A DNA stretch of 64,000 bases from Cytobacillus depressus (GTDB lineage Bacteria > Bacillota > Bacilli > Bacillales > Cytobacillaceae): the NCBI RefSeq assembly GCF_008923245.1, contig NZ_WBOS01000011.1:1-64000 (forward strand), read 5' to 3'. Every line of letters begins with the position of its first letter. Position 1 is the first letter of the stretch. Both the position numbers and the translations under genes were made by a program. Positions 1 through 8,361 of the stretch are shown here, piece after piece. The notes beneath the pieces are model-generated. The model made no database searches. It had not been told where the DNA came from and worked only from the letters and a program-made list of their open reading frames with translations.

Positions 1-95
1 AAGAAGAACATCGGAAAGCCGTATGAGGGAAAACTTCACGTACGGTTTGATGAGGGGAAACTGAAAGTAAAAGAGATAGCGTAAGCTATCCCTAT
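1..95 (+). mobile_element. Group II intron 3' end (domains V and VI), cut by the window edge
   Basis: Bases 13-50 fold like group II intron domain V: a GCCGTATG arm with the AGC triad pairs with a CACGTACGG arm across a GAAA-type loop. Bases 73-95 form a short hairpin (GAGATAGC, GTAA, GCTATCC) in the place of domain VI. The order domain V then domain VI is the normal 3' end of a bacterial group II intron, so the body and any reverse transcriptase gene should lie upstream of the window. The exact 3' splice boundary is uncertain. Confidence 0.75.
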
Positions 96-236
96 GAAAT
101 CAGTTTTCTACTCTACTAACGAGCAGCATAGTGCAAGAAGGAGTATGAAATAAAGGATTAAATTTTCGTTTGCAAAAAATGCTGGATATAGTAGAGTACA
201 TTTGTTCAAATTAAAGAAAAAAGTTAGCGGATTAGA

Positions 237-593
237 GTGAGATTATTGTTAAAAATTATAACTATTGGAATAATTTTAGTTGCATTAGCAGTTTACAGTT
301 TCAGAACAGGATATCAATCTCCTTATGATATGTTATTTGGAATAGTTGTGGTGTTTTTATGGTTCGGGCTCGTTAGACTGTCACAAAAGAGTAAACTGTT
401 CATGTTTTTTCAATTTATGATAGCGTGCATACTTTTTGTTTTTCTTGTAGGAGTTTTTATTTTAGTGACAATTAATTCTATCCGACATTCCAACATTTTA
501 GGAATTATCGTTGGCATTTTGTTCGCCATCGTATTTGGTGTTTTGGGACGAGCCTTAATTGTGGAGCTATGGGTTAAATGGAGAAGTATGTGA
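237..593 (+). CDS. Small integral membrane protein, unknown function
   Basis: 118 residues with a GTG start and about four hydrophobic segments (roughly residues 4-22, 29-46, 52-75 and 82-105), ending in a basic tail. No family was recognised. There is no strong ribosome binding site, so the exact start is uncertain. It follows the intron end directly and precedes a decayed membrane protein gene, in a stretch that looks like an accessory region. It could be a surviving piece of a larger immunity-like or transport-related membrane protein, but nothing in the sequence decides this. Confidence 0.5.
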   Translation: MRLLLKIITIGIILVALAVYSFRTGYQSPYDMLFGIVVVFLWFGLVRLSQKSKLFMFFQFMIACILFVFLVGVFILVTINSIRHSNILGIIVGILFAIVFGVLGRALIVELWVKWRSM

Positions 594-599
594 TTTTCG

Positions 600-856
600 G
601 TTCAGTAATTTGTTACGAAAGTTCTCAATAGAATCGGTCTAATGCCAAATTCTTTTTATGCTAAATGGCGCAAGAGTTAAAGATTGAGATCGCTGCGGCG
701 ATCTATTTGCTTGTTGTAATAACGGTGCAGTTTAGTTTAATAAAAATTTTTATGAAAAGATAAAATTATTCTTGCAGTATCTGTGATTACGAAGTTTTGA
801 GAGAGGGTATTAATTAGTGTACAAAAAAAGAATATATCCAAACGATTAGTGCTTTG
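600..856. other. Intergenic, one hairpin only
   Basis: No gene is visible. A short GC-rich hairpin (GATCG, CTGCGG, CGATC) at about 688-703 followed by a weakly T-rich stretch could end the upstream transcript. Confidence 0.4.
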
Positions 857-1284
857 ATGAAAATTTTAAAGCCAAATTTGAGTTTTACCATTTTTATTAC
901 ACTTAGTTTATTAGGACCTCCCTTAAATCTTTTCCTTTTGCTATTTGGAAAGAAAAACTCATCATCCATTCCTTTTAATGCTTCTACCTGTTGTTTTTGT
1001 TTTCATCATTACTTGGATATGGATTGATTACGCGAAGGGTGTAGCACATTATGCTTTGATAACTGGCAAAACAGGAACAGTAATTCCTTATGTATTGTTT
1101 TTCAAGGGTTTGTAATTAATGCCAAACTGAAATGATAGAAGATTGCAAAGTAAATGTAGACGGCCGGATGTACGGAATTAAGGTTAGTCAAAAGGGTAAA
1201 GGAATCTTCAATAGTGTTTCTGCAAAACCTAAAGCACCAGCCCCGTCTTTATTATCTTTTTTTCTTAATAAAATAGAAAAATAG
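857..1284 (+). pseudogene. Frameshifted small membrane protein gene
   Basis: An ATG at 857 opens a hydrophobic frame (begins MKILKPNLSFT) that runs into stops after about 45 codons. The frame shifts near 973-985 and continues as a second hydrophobic stretch with a TGKTGTV segment to a stop at 1113-1115. A soluble 50-codon tail follows in a frame opening at 1132 (VDGRMYGIKVSQKG) and ends at 1284. The three pieces read like one membrane protein with a C-terminal soluble part that has taken frameshifts. The family is not recognised. Sequencing error is an alternative explanation. Confidence 0.5.
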
Positions 1285-1334
1285 GAGTAAAATCAAAGTA
1301 AATCATACAAAAACGATAAAGGAAGGTTGAGTTG

Positions 1335-1766
1335 ATGGAGAGTCAAGTACGTTCAGTTCCTCGTCCCCTTGTTCGAACAAACCAATGGTTTATTGTGGTG
1401 TTTGTCTTGCTTACTTGGATAACTAAGCAAGACTGGATCCTTGCAATCCCTTTATTAGCAGGTTTAATGAGCTTACTTTTTGGGTTTAATCCTGTGATGC
1501 GTTTAGCTAAGCTGTTTTTTAGAAAGCACCCATCACAATATATTCCTGAGGAATGGGATCAGCAGCAATTTAATCAAACGATTTCCGTCATTTGTCTCGC
1601 AGGAGGATTAATAAGCTTTCTATTAAATTGGAACATATTAGGTTATGTATTTACCATTATGGTTGCTGCAGCAGCATTTATTGCAATTTTGGGATTTTGC
1701 GTTGGCTGCTTTATAAGATATCAATGGAAACAATACCAATATAAAAGATCTCTGAGAAAATATTAA
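1335..1766 (+). CDS. DUF4395 family membrane protein
   Basis: 143 residues. The start is taken at ATG 1335, because AAAGGAAGG at 1319-1327 is correctly spaced for it; the TTG one codon upstream is less likely. The N-terminal segment RPLVRTNQW and the later FNPVMRL fit the DUF4395 family, small bacterial proteins with about four transmembrane segments (here near residues 18-36, 38-50, 83-97 and 101-122). The function of the family is unknown. A hairpin-free AT-rich stretch follows, and no operon partner is evident. Confidence 0.75.
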   Translation: MESQVRSVPRPLVRTNQWFIVVFVLLTWITKQDWILAIPLLAGLMSLLFGFNPVMRLAKLFFRKHPSQYIPEEWDQQQFNQTISVICLAGGLISFLLNWNILGYVFTIMVAAAAFIAILGFCVGCFIRYQWKQYQYKRSLRKY

Positions 1767-2059
1767 AATAGATGGAAATGGTTGAGGGCAGGAAATAAGA
1801 TTCATTTCCTGTTCTTTTATATATTCGATAATACATAAACAATATGTAATTATAAATGACAATAAAGATGTTACTTTTACAATAAAGTTGTTTAAAAAAT
1901 ATGAGTCATTCTATTCAACAATCGGGCCAGATTGTGGAGTAAGGGAGGTAATCAGATGGTTCATCTCGAAATTGTAAGTTATGCAAAACAACACGCCGCA
2001 AATGAATATTGACCAAAGGGATTATCTATTAAAAGGGATAAGATTGGAGGGAATAGAAA

Positions 2060-2548
2060 ATGGATGTAAGGACACTTTTGTTACAACAATGGGCAAGCTG
2101 CTTAGATAAAGAAGACTGGTTTCCACCACTTGAAAAAGTACTAGAGAATATTACTTTGGAACAGGCAATTTGGAAACCAGTTGAGGGGGCACATTCCATT
2201 TGGGAATTAGTTTGTCATTTACTTTTCTTTGAAAAGAGAATTCTGTTACGCTTTCTTGGTGAAACAGCAAATGAACCAAAGGCAGAAAATAATGACGCTA
2301 CATATCGATTACCAACTGAGACCTTTCAAAATTGGAAGGAAACAAAACAAGAATACTTTTCTGTTCATCGTGAACTTGAAAAAATACTAGCAAAATCAGA
2401 TCTAGAAGATTTGTATAGACCGATTCCTGATGACAATCCATTAGTGCTTGAACTGAAGAGTTTAGCAATGCACGACGCATATCATATTGGGCAAATTGTA
2501 TTCCTAAGTAAAATGCAAGGAGCTTGGCCAGGGAAACGCAGCTTCTAA
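2060..2548 (+). CDS. DinB-family protein
   Basis: 162 residues. The four-helix DinB/YfiT-like fold is indicated by the conserved histidines: one in the helix ending IWELVCHLL near residue 53, and a late pair in MHDAYHIGQI near 138-142. In this superfamily such histidines bind a divalent metal, and the proteins are often thiol-dependent transferases or uncharacterised. The length matches the usual 150-170 residues. GGAGG at about 2047 serves the ATG at 2060. It stands alone, with a hairpin terminator shortly downstream. The substrate is unknown. Confidence 0.8.
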   Translation: MDVRTLLLQQWASCLDKEDWFPPLEKVLENITLEQAIWKPVEGAHSIWELVCHLLFFEKRILLRFLGETANEPKAENNDATYRLPTETFQNWKETKQEYFSVHRELEKILAKSDLEDLYRPIPDDNPLVLELKSLAMHDAYHIGQIVFLSKMQGAWPGKRSF

Positions 2549-2584
2549 AAAAGCCTTTTTAGCTTTACAGTTATTCCTTTATAG

Positions 2585-2618
2585 GGCGCTTTTCTGAAAT
2601 AAGGAAAGCGTCTTTCTT
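2585..2618 (+). terminator. Hairpin terminator of the GGGCGC repeat type
   Basis: GGCGCTTTTC pairs with GGAAAGCGTC across a short loop and is followed by TTTCTTC. It lies 37 bases after the DinB gene. The same hairpin design recurs at 2941 and in related forms elsewhere in the window. Confidence 0.55.
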
Positions 2619-2701
2619 CAATAAAGGGCCATATTGAAGAATAACAAGTTGAGGTAATCGTAACGGTTTAAAATAATTGTATTGAAGAAGGAGGGATATG
2701 T

Positions 2702-2901
2702 ATGTTCTTAAAAAGGTTTAACCGAACAGGAAAAATATTAGCCTTCATAGGAGTATGGGTTGCTGCTATTGGAATTACATTTAATAAGACGATAGGGGTT
2801 CCAAACAAAACATTCCAGAACTACTTGCGCCATTTTCAGTCCCTTTGATTGTAACAGGTATATTATTATTAATCGTATCGAATTTCTTCAAGGGAAAGTA
2901 A
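2702..2901 (+). pseudogene. Frameshifted short membrane protein gene
   Basis: GAAGGAGGGATATGT places a strong ribosome binding site before ATG 2702. The first frame encodes a basic N-terminus and one transmembrane segment (begins MFLKRFNRTGK), then shifts near 2808-2815. The second frame continues with a transmembrane segment (LIVTGILLLIVSNFF) to a stop at 2901. Together they would make about 66 residues with two membrane helices. A one-base loss explains the break; a sequencing error could also explain it. Confidence 0.55.
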
Positions 2902-3099
2902 AGGCCAAACATAAAAGTCCTAATACCTTGTTCCAAAATCGGGCGCTTTTCTGTAATAAGGAAGGCGTCTTTCTTCATGAAAAGGGCCATTTAACGGAGT
3001 AATCTATTGTGAATAAAATGGAATTTTGAAATAATCGGTATAGAGTACAAGGACAGGTTAAACCAAAAATATCTTCTATAAAAGGGGGTAAGGATAAAT

Positions 3100-3282
3100 A
3101 TGGAATCATCAGCTTTAATGATAACGTTAATTTCTTCATTTATTCCATTTTTATTTTTAATAGCAATAATTGTTATTATTGGGTGGATATTTACGTTAAA
3201 AAAGACAAGTCAGAAACAGGTTGAACAAAATAATGAAATAATTGAGTTATTAAAGAAGATAAACGATAAACTTGAGGATTAA
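3100..3282 (+). CDS. Short single-span membrane protein (DUF4083-like)
   Basis: 60 residues. AAAGGGGGTAAGG lies at the right distance before ATG 3100. An N-terminal hydrophobic span (residues 5-32) is followed by a charged helix rich in K, E and Q (residues 35-60) that ends in a leucine-spaced segment. Small Bacillus proteins of this plan are listed under DUF4083; the match is by overall plan only. It is followed by a hairpin terminator at 3297. Confidence 0.6.
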   Translation: MESSALMITLISSFIPFLFLIAIIVIIGWIFTLKKTSQKQVEQNNEIIELLKKINDKLED

Positions 3283-3296
3283 TGACATTCAATTAA

Positions 3297-3336
3297 AGGG
3301 CGCAATTCTTGAAGAGGAATTGTGCCTTTTTCAGTA
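3297..3336 (+). terminator. Rho-independent terminator, GGCGCAATTC hairpin
   Basis: GGCGCAATTCTT and GAGGAATTGTGCC form a stem followed by TTTTT, 15 bases past the stop at 3282. A near-identical copy lies at 3622-3656. Confidence 0.7.
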
Positions 3337-3418
3337 ATCGGGCCAGATAATTGAATAACACTTGGTAATTAAATGGGATTTTAATTTAAATAAATATTGA
3401 GTTATTGGGAGTTAGAAG

Positions 3419-3562
3419 ATGAAAAAGAAAAGAGAAAGACAGAACGGCTTTTTTAAAGAAATCCTAATTGAACTTAGGGAATCAATCTTATTTGAAGTGG
3501 CATGGAACATCTTAATGTTTATACCAAGAATGCTGCTTCGCTTAATAAAGAACATTTGGTGA
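3419..3562 (+). CDS. Short basic protein of 47 residues, unknown
   Basis: ATG 3419 is preceded by GGGAGTTAGAAG. The product begins with a run of lysine and arginine (MKKKRERQNG), continues as an amphipathic segment with E and L, and ends with a hydrophobic helix (MFIPRMLLRLIKNIW). The plan suggests a membrane-associated peptide. Another copy of the GGCGCAATTC hairpin lies about 60 bases downstream. No family was recognised. Confidence 0.5.
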   Translation: MKKKRERQNGFFKEILIELRESILFEVAWNILMFIPRMLLRLIKNIW

Positions 3563-3621
3563 ATGGTTAGCCAAAATAGAGCTAACGGGTAGCTTTAGTT
3601 CAATAACGATCTTCAACAATC

Positions 3622-3656
3622 GGGCGCAATTCTTGAAGAGGAATTGTGCCTTTTAG
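3622..3656 (+). repeat. Second GGCGCAATTC hairpin, dispersed repeat
   Basis: CGGGCGCAATTCTTG and GAGGAATTGTGCC repeat the hairpin at 3297 almost base for base, again followed by TTTT. It can act as terminator for the 47-residue gene. Confidence 0.65.
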
Positions 3657-3755
3657 ACGCTTAGACTTGTAGTTAGTAATATAGCTGTACAGGGTACCAA
3701 TATATATTTTAATCAGAATTTTGTTGATTCGTTAGAGGAAAAAGTAATAGTAATA

Positions 3756-3956
3756 TTGTATTATTATTATTCATCCAACGGAGCTCATAGAATTTCTGTG
3801 AATTTAGACGAAGAATATTTTATTAATTTTACGGACAAAGAAAAAATGGAGTTATATATCAATCTATATTTAAAATTCGTGCTTTCTTCTATATGTAGAA
3901 TCAATGTTTATAAAATGCTTTTAATCAAACTTTATTCCAAAGCTACACTTCTCTAA
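3756..3956 (+). CDS. Doubtful 66-residue open frame
   Basis: A TTG-started frame encodes a tyrosine-rich N-terminus (MYYYYSSNG) and a hydrophobic C-terminal half. GAGGAAAAAG lies about 12-15 bases before it, slightly far. No family was recognised and the base composition is not clearly coding. It may be a chance frame or the remnant of a larger gene. Confidence 0.25.
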   Translation: MYYYYSSNGAHRISVNLDEEYFINFTDKEKMELYINLYLKFVLSSICRINVYKMLLIKLYSKATLL

Positions 3957-4285
3957 CCAGGAGTCTGACAACAAAAAAGTATAAAAATTCAATGTATCAG
4001 AATAGCATTGAAGGAATTCGTTAGATGTGTAAAATATAATAATTTATATCTTTTGAATTGACACAATAATTAAATAGTTCTATATTTTAAGATGATATGG
4101 ATTTTGGGCATGTTAATTTCGTAGAAAAATGTTTCTAGGTTCTTTTAAGAGTAAATAGTACTAGATTGATATATTGGTTTTAAAATAGCTCTTAAATGGT
4201 GAAAAACTATGGATGGCTGCGAGCTTCTTACCCAGATTGAGCACGAAACTAGACATTTGCTGAAATAAGAAAGGGGCGAGTTTCA
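3957..4285. other. Intergenic stretch upstream of the M20 peptidase
   Basis: AT-rich, with no credible gene. It contains a strong sigma-A-type promoter listed separately at 4058-4086. Nothing else is seen. Confidence 0.5.
4058..4086 (+). promoter_or_regulatory. Sigma-A-type promoter
   Basis: TTGACA at 4058-4063 and TATATT at 4081-4086 are separated by exactly 17 bases, close to the vegetative consensus. The next + strand gene is the M20 peptidase at 4286, giving a leader of about 190 bases. Confidence 0.6.
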
Positions 4286-5455
4286 ATGACAGAGGCAAAA
4301 ATTCTTATGGATTATATGGAGGAACATACAAACGAGTTTTTAGAAGTGTTAAAAGGAGCGGTGCTTCTAGAAACACCTACAGAGGGAGACAAGGAAGATC
4401 TAAAAAAATACCGAGATTATTTTGCAAAGATTTTCTCCGATATAGGTTTTAAGTGCAGTGTCATCCCAAGCAACGACAGCCGCTATGGCGACCATTTGTT
4501 AATGGAATTAGGCAATGGAGATGAGCAGGTGCTGTTTGTAGGTCATTACGATACTGTTTATGAAAAGGGTGCATTTGGTGAGCTGTGGAGGCATGAGGGA
4601 ACAAAGGTATGGGGCCCGGGTGTTCTTGATATGAAGGGCGGAGATGTTCAAGTCTATTTGGTAGCCAAAGCCCTCAAAGAGATGAATCTGCTTCCTAAAA
4701 ACAAAAAAATTGTCTTTTTCCTAAATTCGGATGAAGAGGCTGGAAGTTATTCATCACATATGCACTATAAAGAGCTTGCAAAAAAGAGTAAGGCTGCATT
4801 TGTGATGGAGAGCACAAGAGGCGATTATGTAGGTGGCTTAAAAATTGGCCGCTATGGCAGAGGCAACTATACATTTGTTGCGGAAGGAAAACCAGCGCAT
4901 TCCGGTCAGGAGCCTGAAAATGCTGAAAGCGGTTTAAAGGAGCTTGCGCAGCAGGCAGTTTATCTAGAAGGTCTTACAGACTTGGATAAGGGCGTGACTG
5001 TTGCTTGCACATGTTTAAAAAGCGGCAATGCTGGCTGGCCAACGGTTCCCTGCGATGGAGAACTTACAATAGATGCAAGATTTTCATCAGTAGAGATGGC
5101 CGAAGAATATGACAAGCTTTTTAAAAATCTTAGGCCATTTAACCCTAAGGTGAAAATTACGACAAAGGGCGGCATAGAAAAACCGCCTTTTGATGAAAAT
5201 GACCCTAAACACAGAGCTCTTTATGAAATGGCAAAAAAAGTAGGAAACGAGTTTGGTATGGATATGAGGGGTATTATTACAAGAGGCGGCAGCGATGGTA
5301 ATTTTACAGCATCTGTTGGCTGCCCTACACTTGACGGCTTAGGAATGAGCGGAGATTTTGTACATCAGCCTGGCAAGGAATATATAAATACAGACCATAT
5401 TGCCATCCGAAGCGCTTTTGTTGCACGCATGGTTCTTGAGGTTTTAAGAGATTAA
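4286..5455 (+). CDS. M20 family metallopeptidase, carboxypeptidase G2-like
   Basis: 389 residues, the usual length for two-domain M20 enzymes. These are zinc hydrolases that cut C-terminal amino acids, acyl or carbamoyl groups from small substrates. Visible metal and catalytic motifs are GHYDTV (near residue 91), GPGVLDMKGGD (near 113), the EE pair in NSDEEAGS (near 150), E in VMES (near 174) and the late histidine in FVHQPGKEY. The dimerisation domain lies in between. GAAAGGGGCGAG supports the ATG. An oligopeptide-binding lipoprotein follows 58 bases downstream in the same direction, which suggests uptake and cleavage of a peptide-like compound. Confidence 0.85.
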   Translation: MTEAKILMDYMEEHTNEFLEVLKGAVLLETPTEGDKEDLKKYRDYFAKIFSDIGFKCSVIPSNDSRYGDHLLMELGNGDEQVLFVGHYDTVYEKGAFGELWRHEGTKVWGPGVLDMKGGDVQVYLVAKALKEMNLLPKNKKIVFFLNSDEEAGSYSSHMHYKELAKKSKAAFVMESTRGDYVGGLKIGRYGRGNYTFVAEGKPAHSGQEPENAESGLKELAQQAVYLEGLTDLDKGVTVACTCLKSGNAGWPTVPCDGELTIDARFSSVEMAEEYDKLFKNLRPFNPKVKITTKGGIEKPPFDENDPKHRALYEMAKKVGNEFGMDMRGIITRGGSDGNFTASVGCPTLDGLGMSGDFVHQPGKEYINTDHIAIRSAFVARMVLEVLRD

Positions 5456-5513
5456 AAATTAAACGTGCTACGATTAAAAAGAAAGAGTATGTAAGAAAAA
5501 GGGAGGAAAAAGA

Positions 5514-7088
5514 ATGGGTAAGAAAAATTGGGGCTTTCTTGCAATGGTTTCATTGCTGATGATCTTGGCATTAGCCGGATGCAGTGGCCGTGAAAGCGGA
5601 AATGAAGAAAAGGCAAGCACAGAGCCAAAATTAAGCAAGGAATTAAAAGTGGCATTTAACGCCCAGCCGGCGACACTAGATAATCATATTAACTCTAATA
5701 CAGCCACACTAGAGGTTTCACGGAATATTTTTGAAAAGCTTTTTGAATTTGATTCAAAGTATAAAGTTGTACCGATGCTCGCGGAATCAGCAGAGGAAAG
5801 TGAAGATGGAAAAACGGTCACTTTCCACTTAAGAAAAGGAGTCAAGTTTCATAACGGTAAGGAAATGAAGGCTGAAGATGTAGTAGCTTCATTAAATAGA
5901 TGGCAGAGTGTTTCCAGTAAGGGGAAGACAATCCTTAAGGATGCAAAGTTTTCGGAAATTGATGAGTATACTGTTGAATTAAAACTGCCAAATAGAATAT
6001 ATGGTTTGCTATCAATGTTTGCGGATGTGACACAATCGGCGATCATCATGCCTAAGGAAATTGCCGAAGAAGCTGGAACAAACGCTGTAACCGAGTACAT
6101 TGGAACAGGACCATTTAAATTTGAGGAATGGGTGAAAGATCAATACATTCATCTGACAAAGTTTGAGGATTATACTCCAATGGATCTGCCTTCAGATGGA
6201 TTATCTGGAAAAAAAGAAGCATTAGTGAATGATGTTTATTTTTACATCGTGCCAGATAGTACAACAAGAATTGCAGGTTTGCAGACGGGAGAATACGATA
6301 TAGGAACCGAGATTCCTCGTGAAGCTTATGATCAAATTGCAAACGCGCCAAATTTGGAATATGATAATCCAATTAAAGGTGCTGTAAATATGATCATGAA
6401 TAAGAAAGAGGGCGTATTCTCAAATATTAAAATTAGACAGGCTGTTAATGCAGCTCTTGATTTGGATAGTATTTTAATGGGGGCATACAGCAACGAAAAA
6501 TTTTACCGTTTGGAAAGCAGTTGGATGCTTAAAGAACAAGCGGAATGGTACTCTGAGGCAGGTAAGGAAAAATATAACTTAAAGGATCCTGAACTGGCAA
6601 AGAGCCTTTTGAAAGAGGCAGGCTATGACGGAACTCCTGTCAGATTATTGACGAGCCGAGACTATGATTATATGTATAATTCAGCAATCATTATAGCTGA
6701 GCAACTGAAAAATATTGGTATGGTAGTAGATTTACAGGTTTATGAATGGGCGACAATCGTTGAAAAACGGGGGAAACCTGAAGGCTGGGATGCATTTGTT
6801 GCAGCAGCGCCTTCTTTCCCAACGCCAACTCAAATATTATGGCTAGGATCCGATTGGCCTGGATGGACAGATGATCCAAAAATTGAGGATTTAATGGGTA
6901 AAATCGATGGTGCCGCAACTCAAGAAGAAGCCTTTGCTGCTTGGGATGAACTACAAGGCTATTTATATGAGTATCTTCCAACGATTAAAATTGGTGACAC
7001 CTATCTTTTTGTCGCTTATTCAGATAAGGTTAAGAATTTTAGGAATCAGGATGGGATCATCCTGTGGAATACTTCAAAAGAAGAATAA
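5514..7088 (+). CDS. ABC transporter substrate-binding lipoprotein, family 5 (dipeptide/oligopeptide type)
   Basis: 524 residues. The signal peptide ends in the lipobox LALAGC, so the mature protein is anchored by Cys23. The family 5 signature regions are present (NAQPATLDNHIN near 45, TFHLRKGVKFHNGKEM near 105, and a NIKIRQAVNAALD segment near 305). Such proteins capture di- or oligopeptides or other solutes for an Opp/Dpp-type importer. GGGAGGAAAAAG precedes the ATG. No permease or ATPase genes follow, so the transporter is orphaned here or its partners lie elsewhere. A terminator follows immediately. Confidence 0.9.
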   Translation: MGKKNWGFLAMVSLLMILALAGCSGRESGNEEKASTEPKLSKELKVAFNAQPATLDNHINSNTATLEVSRNIFEKLFEFDSKYKVVPMLAESAEESEDGKTVTFHLRKGVKFHNGKEMKAEDVVASLNRWQSVSSKGKTILKDAKFSEIDEYTVELKLPNRIYGLLSMFADVTQSAIIMPKEIAEEAGTNAVTEYIGTGPFKFEEWVKDQYIHLTKFEDYTPMDLPSDGLSGKKEALVNDVYFYIVPDSTTRIAGLQTGEYDIGTEIPREAYDQIANAPNLEYDNPIKGAVNMIMNKKEGVFSNIKIRQAVNAALDLDSILMGAYSNEKFYRLESSWMLKEQAEWYSEAGKEKYNLKDPELAKSLLKEAGYDGTPVRLLTSRDYDYMYNSAIIIAEQLKNIGMVVDLQVYEWATIVEKRGKPEGWDAFVAAAPSFPTPTQILWLGSDWPGWTDDPKIEDLMGKIDGAATQEEAFAAWDELQGYLYEYLPTIKIGDTYLFVAYSDKVKNFRNQDGIILWNTSKEE

Positions 7089-7103
7089 ATGATCTATTGT
7101 AAA

Positions 7104-7146
7104 ATCATAACTACCTGTATTCATTCACGGGTGGTTATGATTTTAT
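7104..7146 (+). terminator. Rho-independent terminator
   Basis: ATCATAACTACC at 7104-7115 pairs with GGTGGTTATGAT at 7130-7141 and is followed by TTTTATT. It ends the substrate-binding protein transcript. Confidence 0.8.
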
Positions 7147-7286
7147 TAGTTATTGCTGAAACAGAATTGAAAAACAGATAAATGGTTTATAATCATTCAG
7201 ATTTTCAAAAGTTCTTCCAACATTGAGTATATTGGATTTCCGTTAAGAACCCTGATAAAGTAAACCGAAATAAGGAAAAATATTGG

Positions 7287-7805
7287 TTGTCGGAGTCTAA
7301 CTTTGGTGTGAAATTGTTTACTGACCTCAACGAATTTCTTGATTCAAAGATCGATATTGTTGTAGAGACAGCGAACATAGATGCAGTGAAAACTTTATTG
7401 CCATCTGTGATTAAGAAAAAGGATACAGTGTTAATCAGTGTTGGTGCACTTGCAGATGAAGCACTGCTGACAGAAATAAGTCATCTTTTTAATGAGTATA
7501 AGAATGCTGTTCACTTGCCGTCTGGTGCAATAGGCGGTTTGGACTTATTGCAAAATGCACACGCCCTTGGCACAGTTACAAGTGTTTCGTTGACAACTCG
7601 GAAACCTGCTAGTCCGCTCATTGAGGAAGCTATCGATGAAGCGAAGGTTGTATTTGAAGGGGAAGCGATTGATGCCATTAAGCAATTTCCTAAAAACATG
7701 AATGTCTCTATAATAGAGATAAGTAAGGTAAACACTACTACATCAATGTGTCTGCGATCACCACTCAAACCACGTGGAGAGTGTGGCGAGGATAGAGAGA
7801 AATAG
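7287..7805 (+). pseudogene. Truncated L-aspartate dehydrogenase (NadX/DUF108 type)
   Basis: The 172-codon frame matches the middle of aspartate dehydrogenase-like proteins (family length about 265): D-IVVETAN, a ...ISVGAL-ADE segment, and HLPSGAIGGLDLL, which holds the family's conserved PSGAIGGLD. The N-terminal GxGxxG nucleotide-binding loop is missing, and after about residue 145 the sequence departs into unrelated residues. Both ends are therefore lost. The intact enzyme makes iminoaspartate from aspartate with NAD(P). This copy is most likely dead and lies beside other decayed genes. Confidence 0.75.
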
Positions 7806-8361
7806 GCTGAAATCAAAGAGTTTGAAGGGTTTTAAGTAAATATTGATGTGTGTTTTATGTTCCCTCAGTCTGAATAGTTTGAGGGAGCTTTCCTTTAGGA
7901 GGTCTAACTATTCCATGAAATTGACAGAATATTTACAAGAGTTAAATAATACAGTATACTGTCCTTATTCTGCTAAAAGTTTGTCTACTATACAATTCGG
8001 GTTATACGGGATATGTGTAAGAAATCATCTTTTAGTAGTAAAAAAGATTAGGAGTTGGTGTTATTAGGATAATTAATGATAATTCATAGCAAAAGGATAT
8101 TGCCTGAGTAATCCCTTGAATTCGAACATCTCGTCCTTCTCATCATTCGCCTCCCTTAAAGTTTATTGCTTTAAGGGTGTTAATTTGTTGGCCTGTCAAG
8201 TGACCAGATGACTCCGTTCCACTGGCCCGATGTTTCCGGAATGCTGTCCGGATGTTGTTGGAATAAATTTCTCAGGGGGTGATGGTATAAAGCGATGCTC
8301 CTAAATAAATATGTAGCCGTAAACCACTAAGCAAGAAAGTTAATTCAGGAGGTGGAGTATT
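7806..8361. other. Intergenic, no convincing gene
   Basis: A hairpin (TTCCCTCAGTCTGAA, TAGTTTGAGGGA) at about 7860-7890 could be a terminator. A 74-codon frame at 7843-8067 overlaps it and has no coding character. Composition changes towards higher G+C near 8190, just before the M14 peptidase gene, and may mark the edge of acquired DNA. Confidence 0.4.

Noticed and set aside
1956..2012. 18-codon frame with GGGAGG before ATG (MVHLEIVSYAKQHAANEY)
   Set aside because: A good binding site but too short to support as a gene. It is probably the start of a deleted gene.
7843..8067. 74-codon frame after the aspartate dehydrogenase remnant
   Set aside because: It overlaps a hairpin, has no binding site and an improbable composition.
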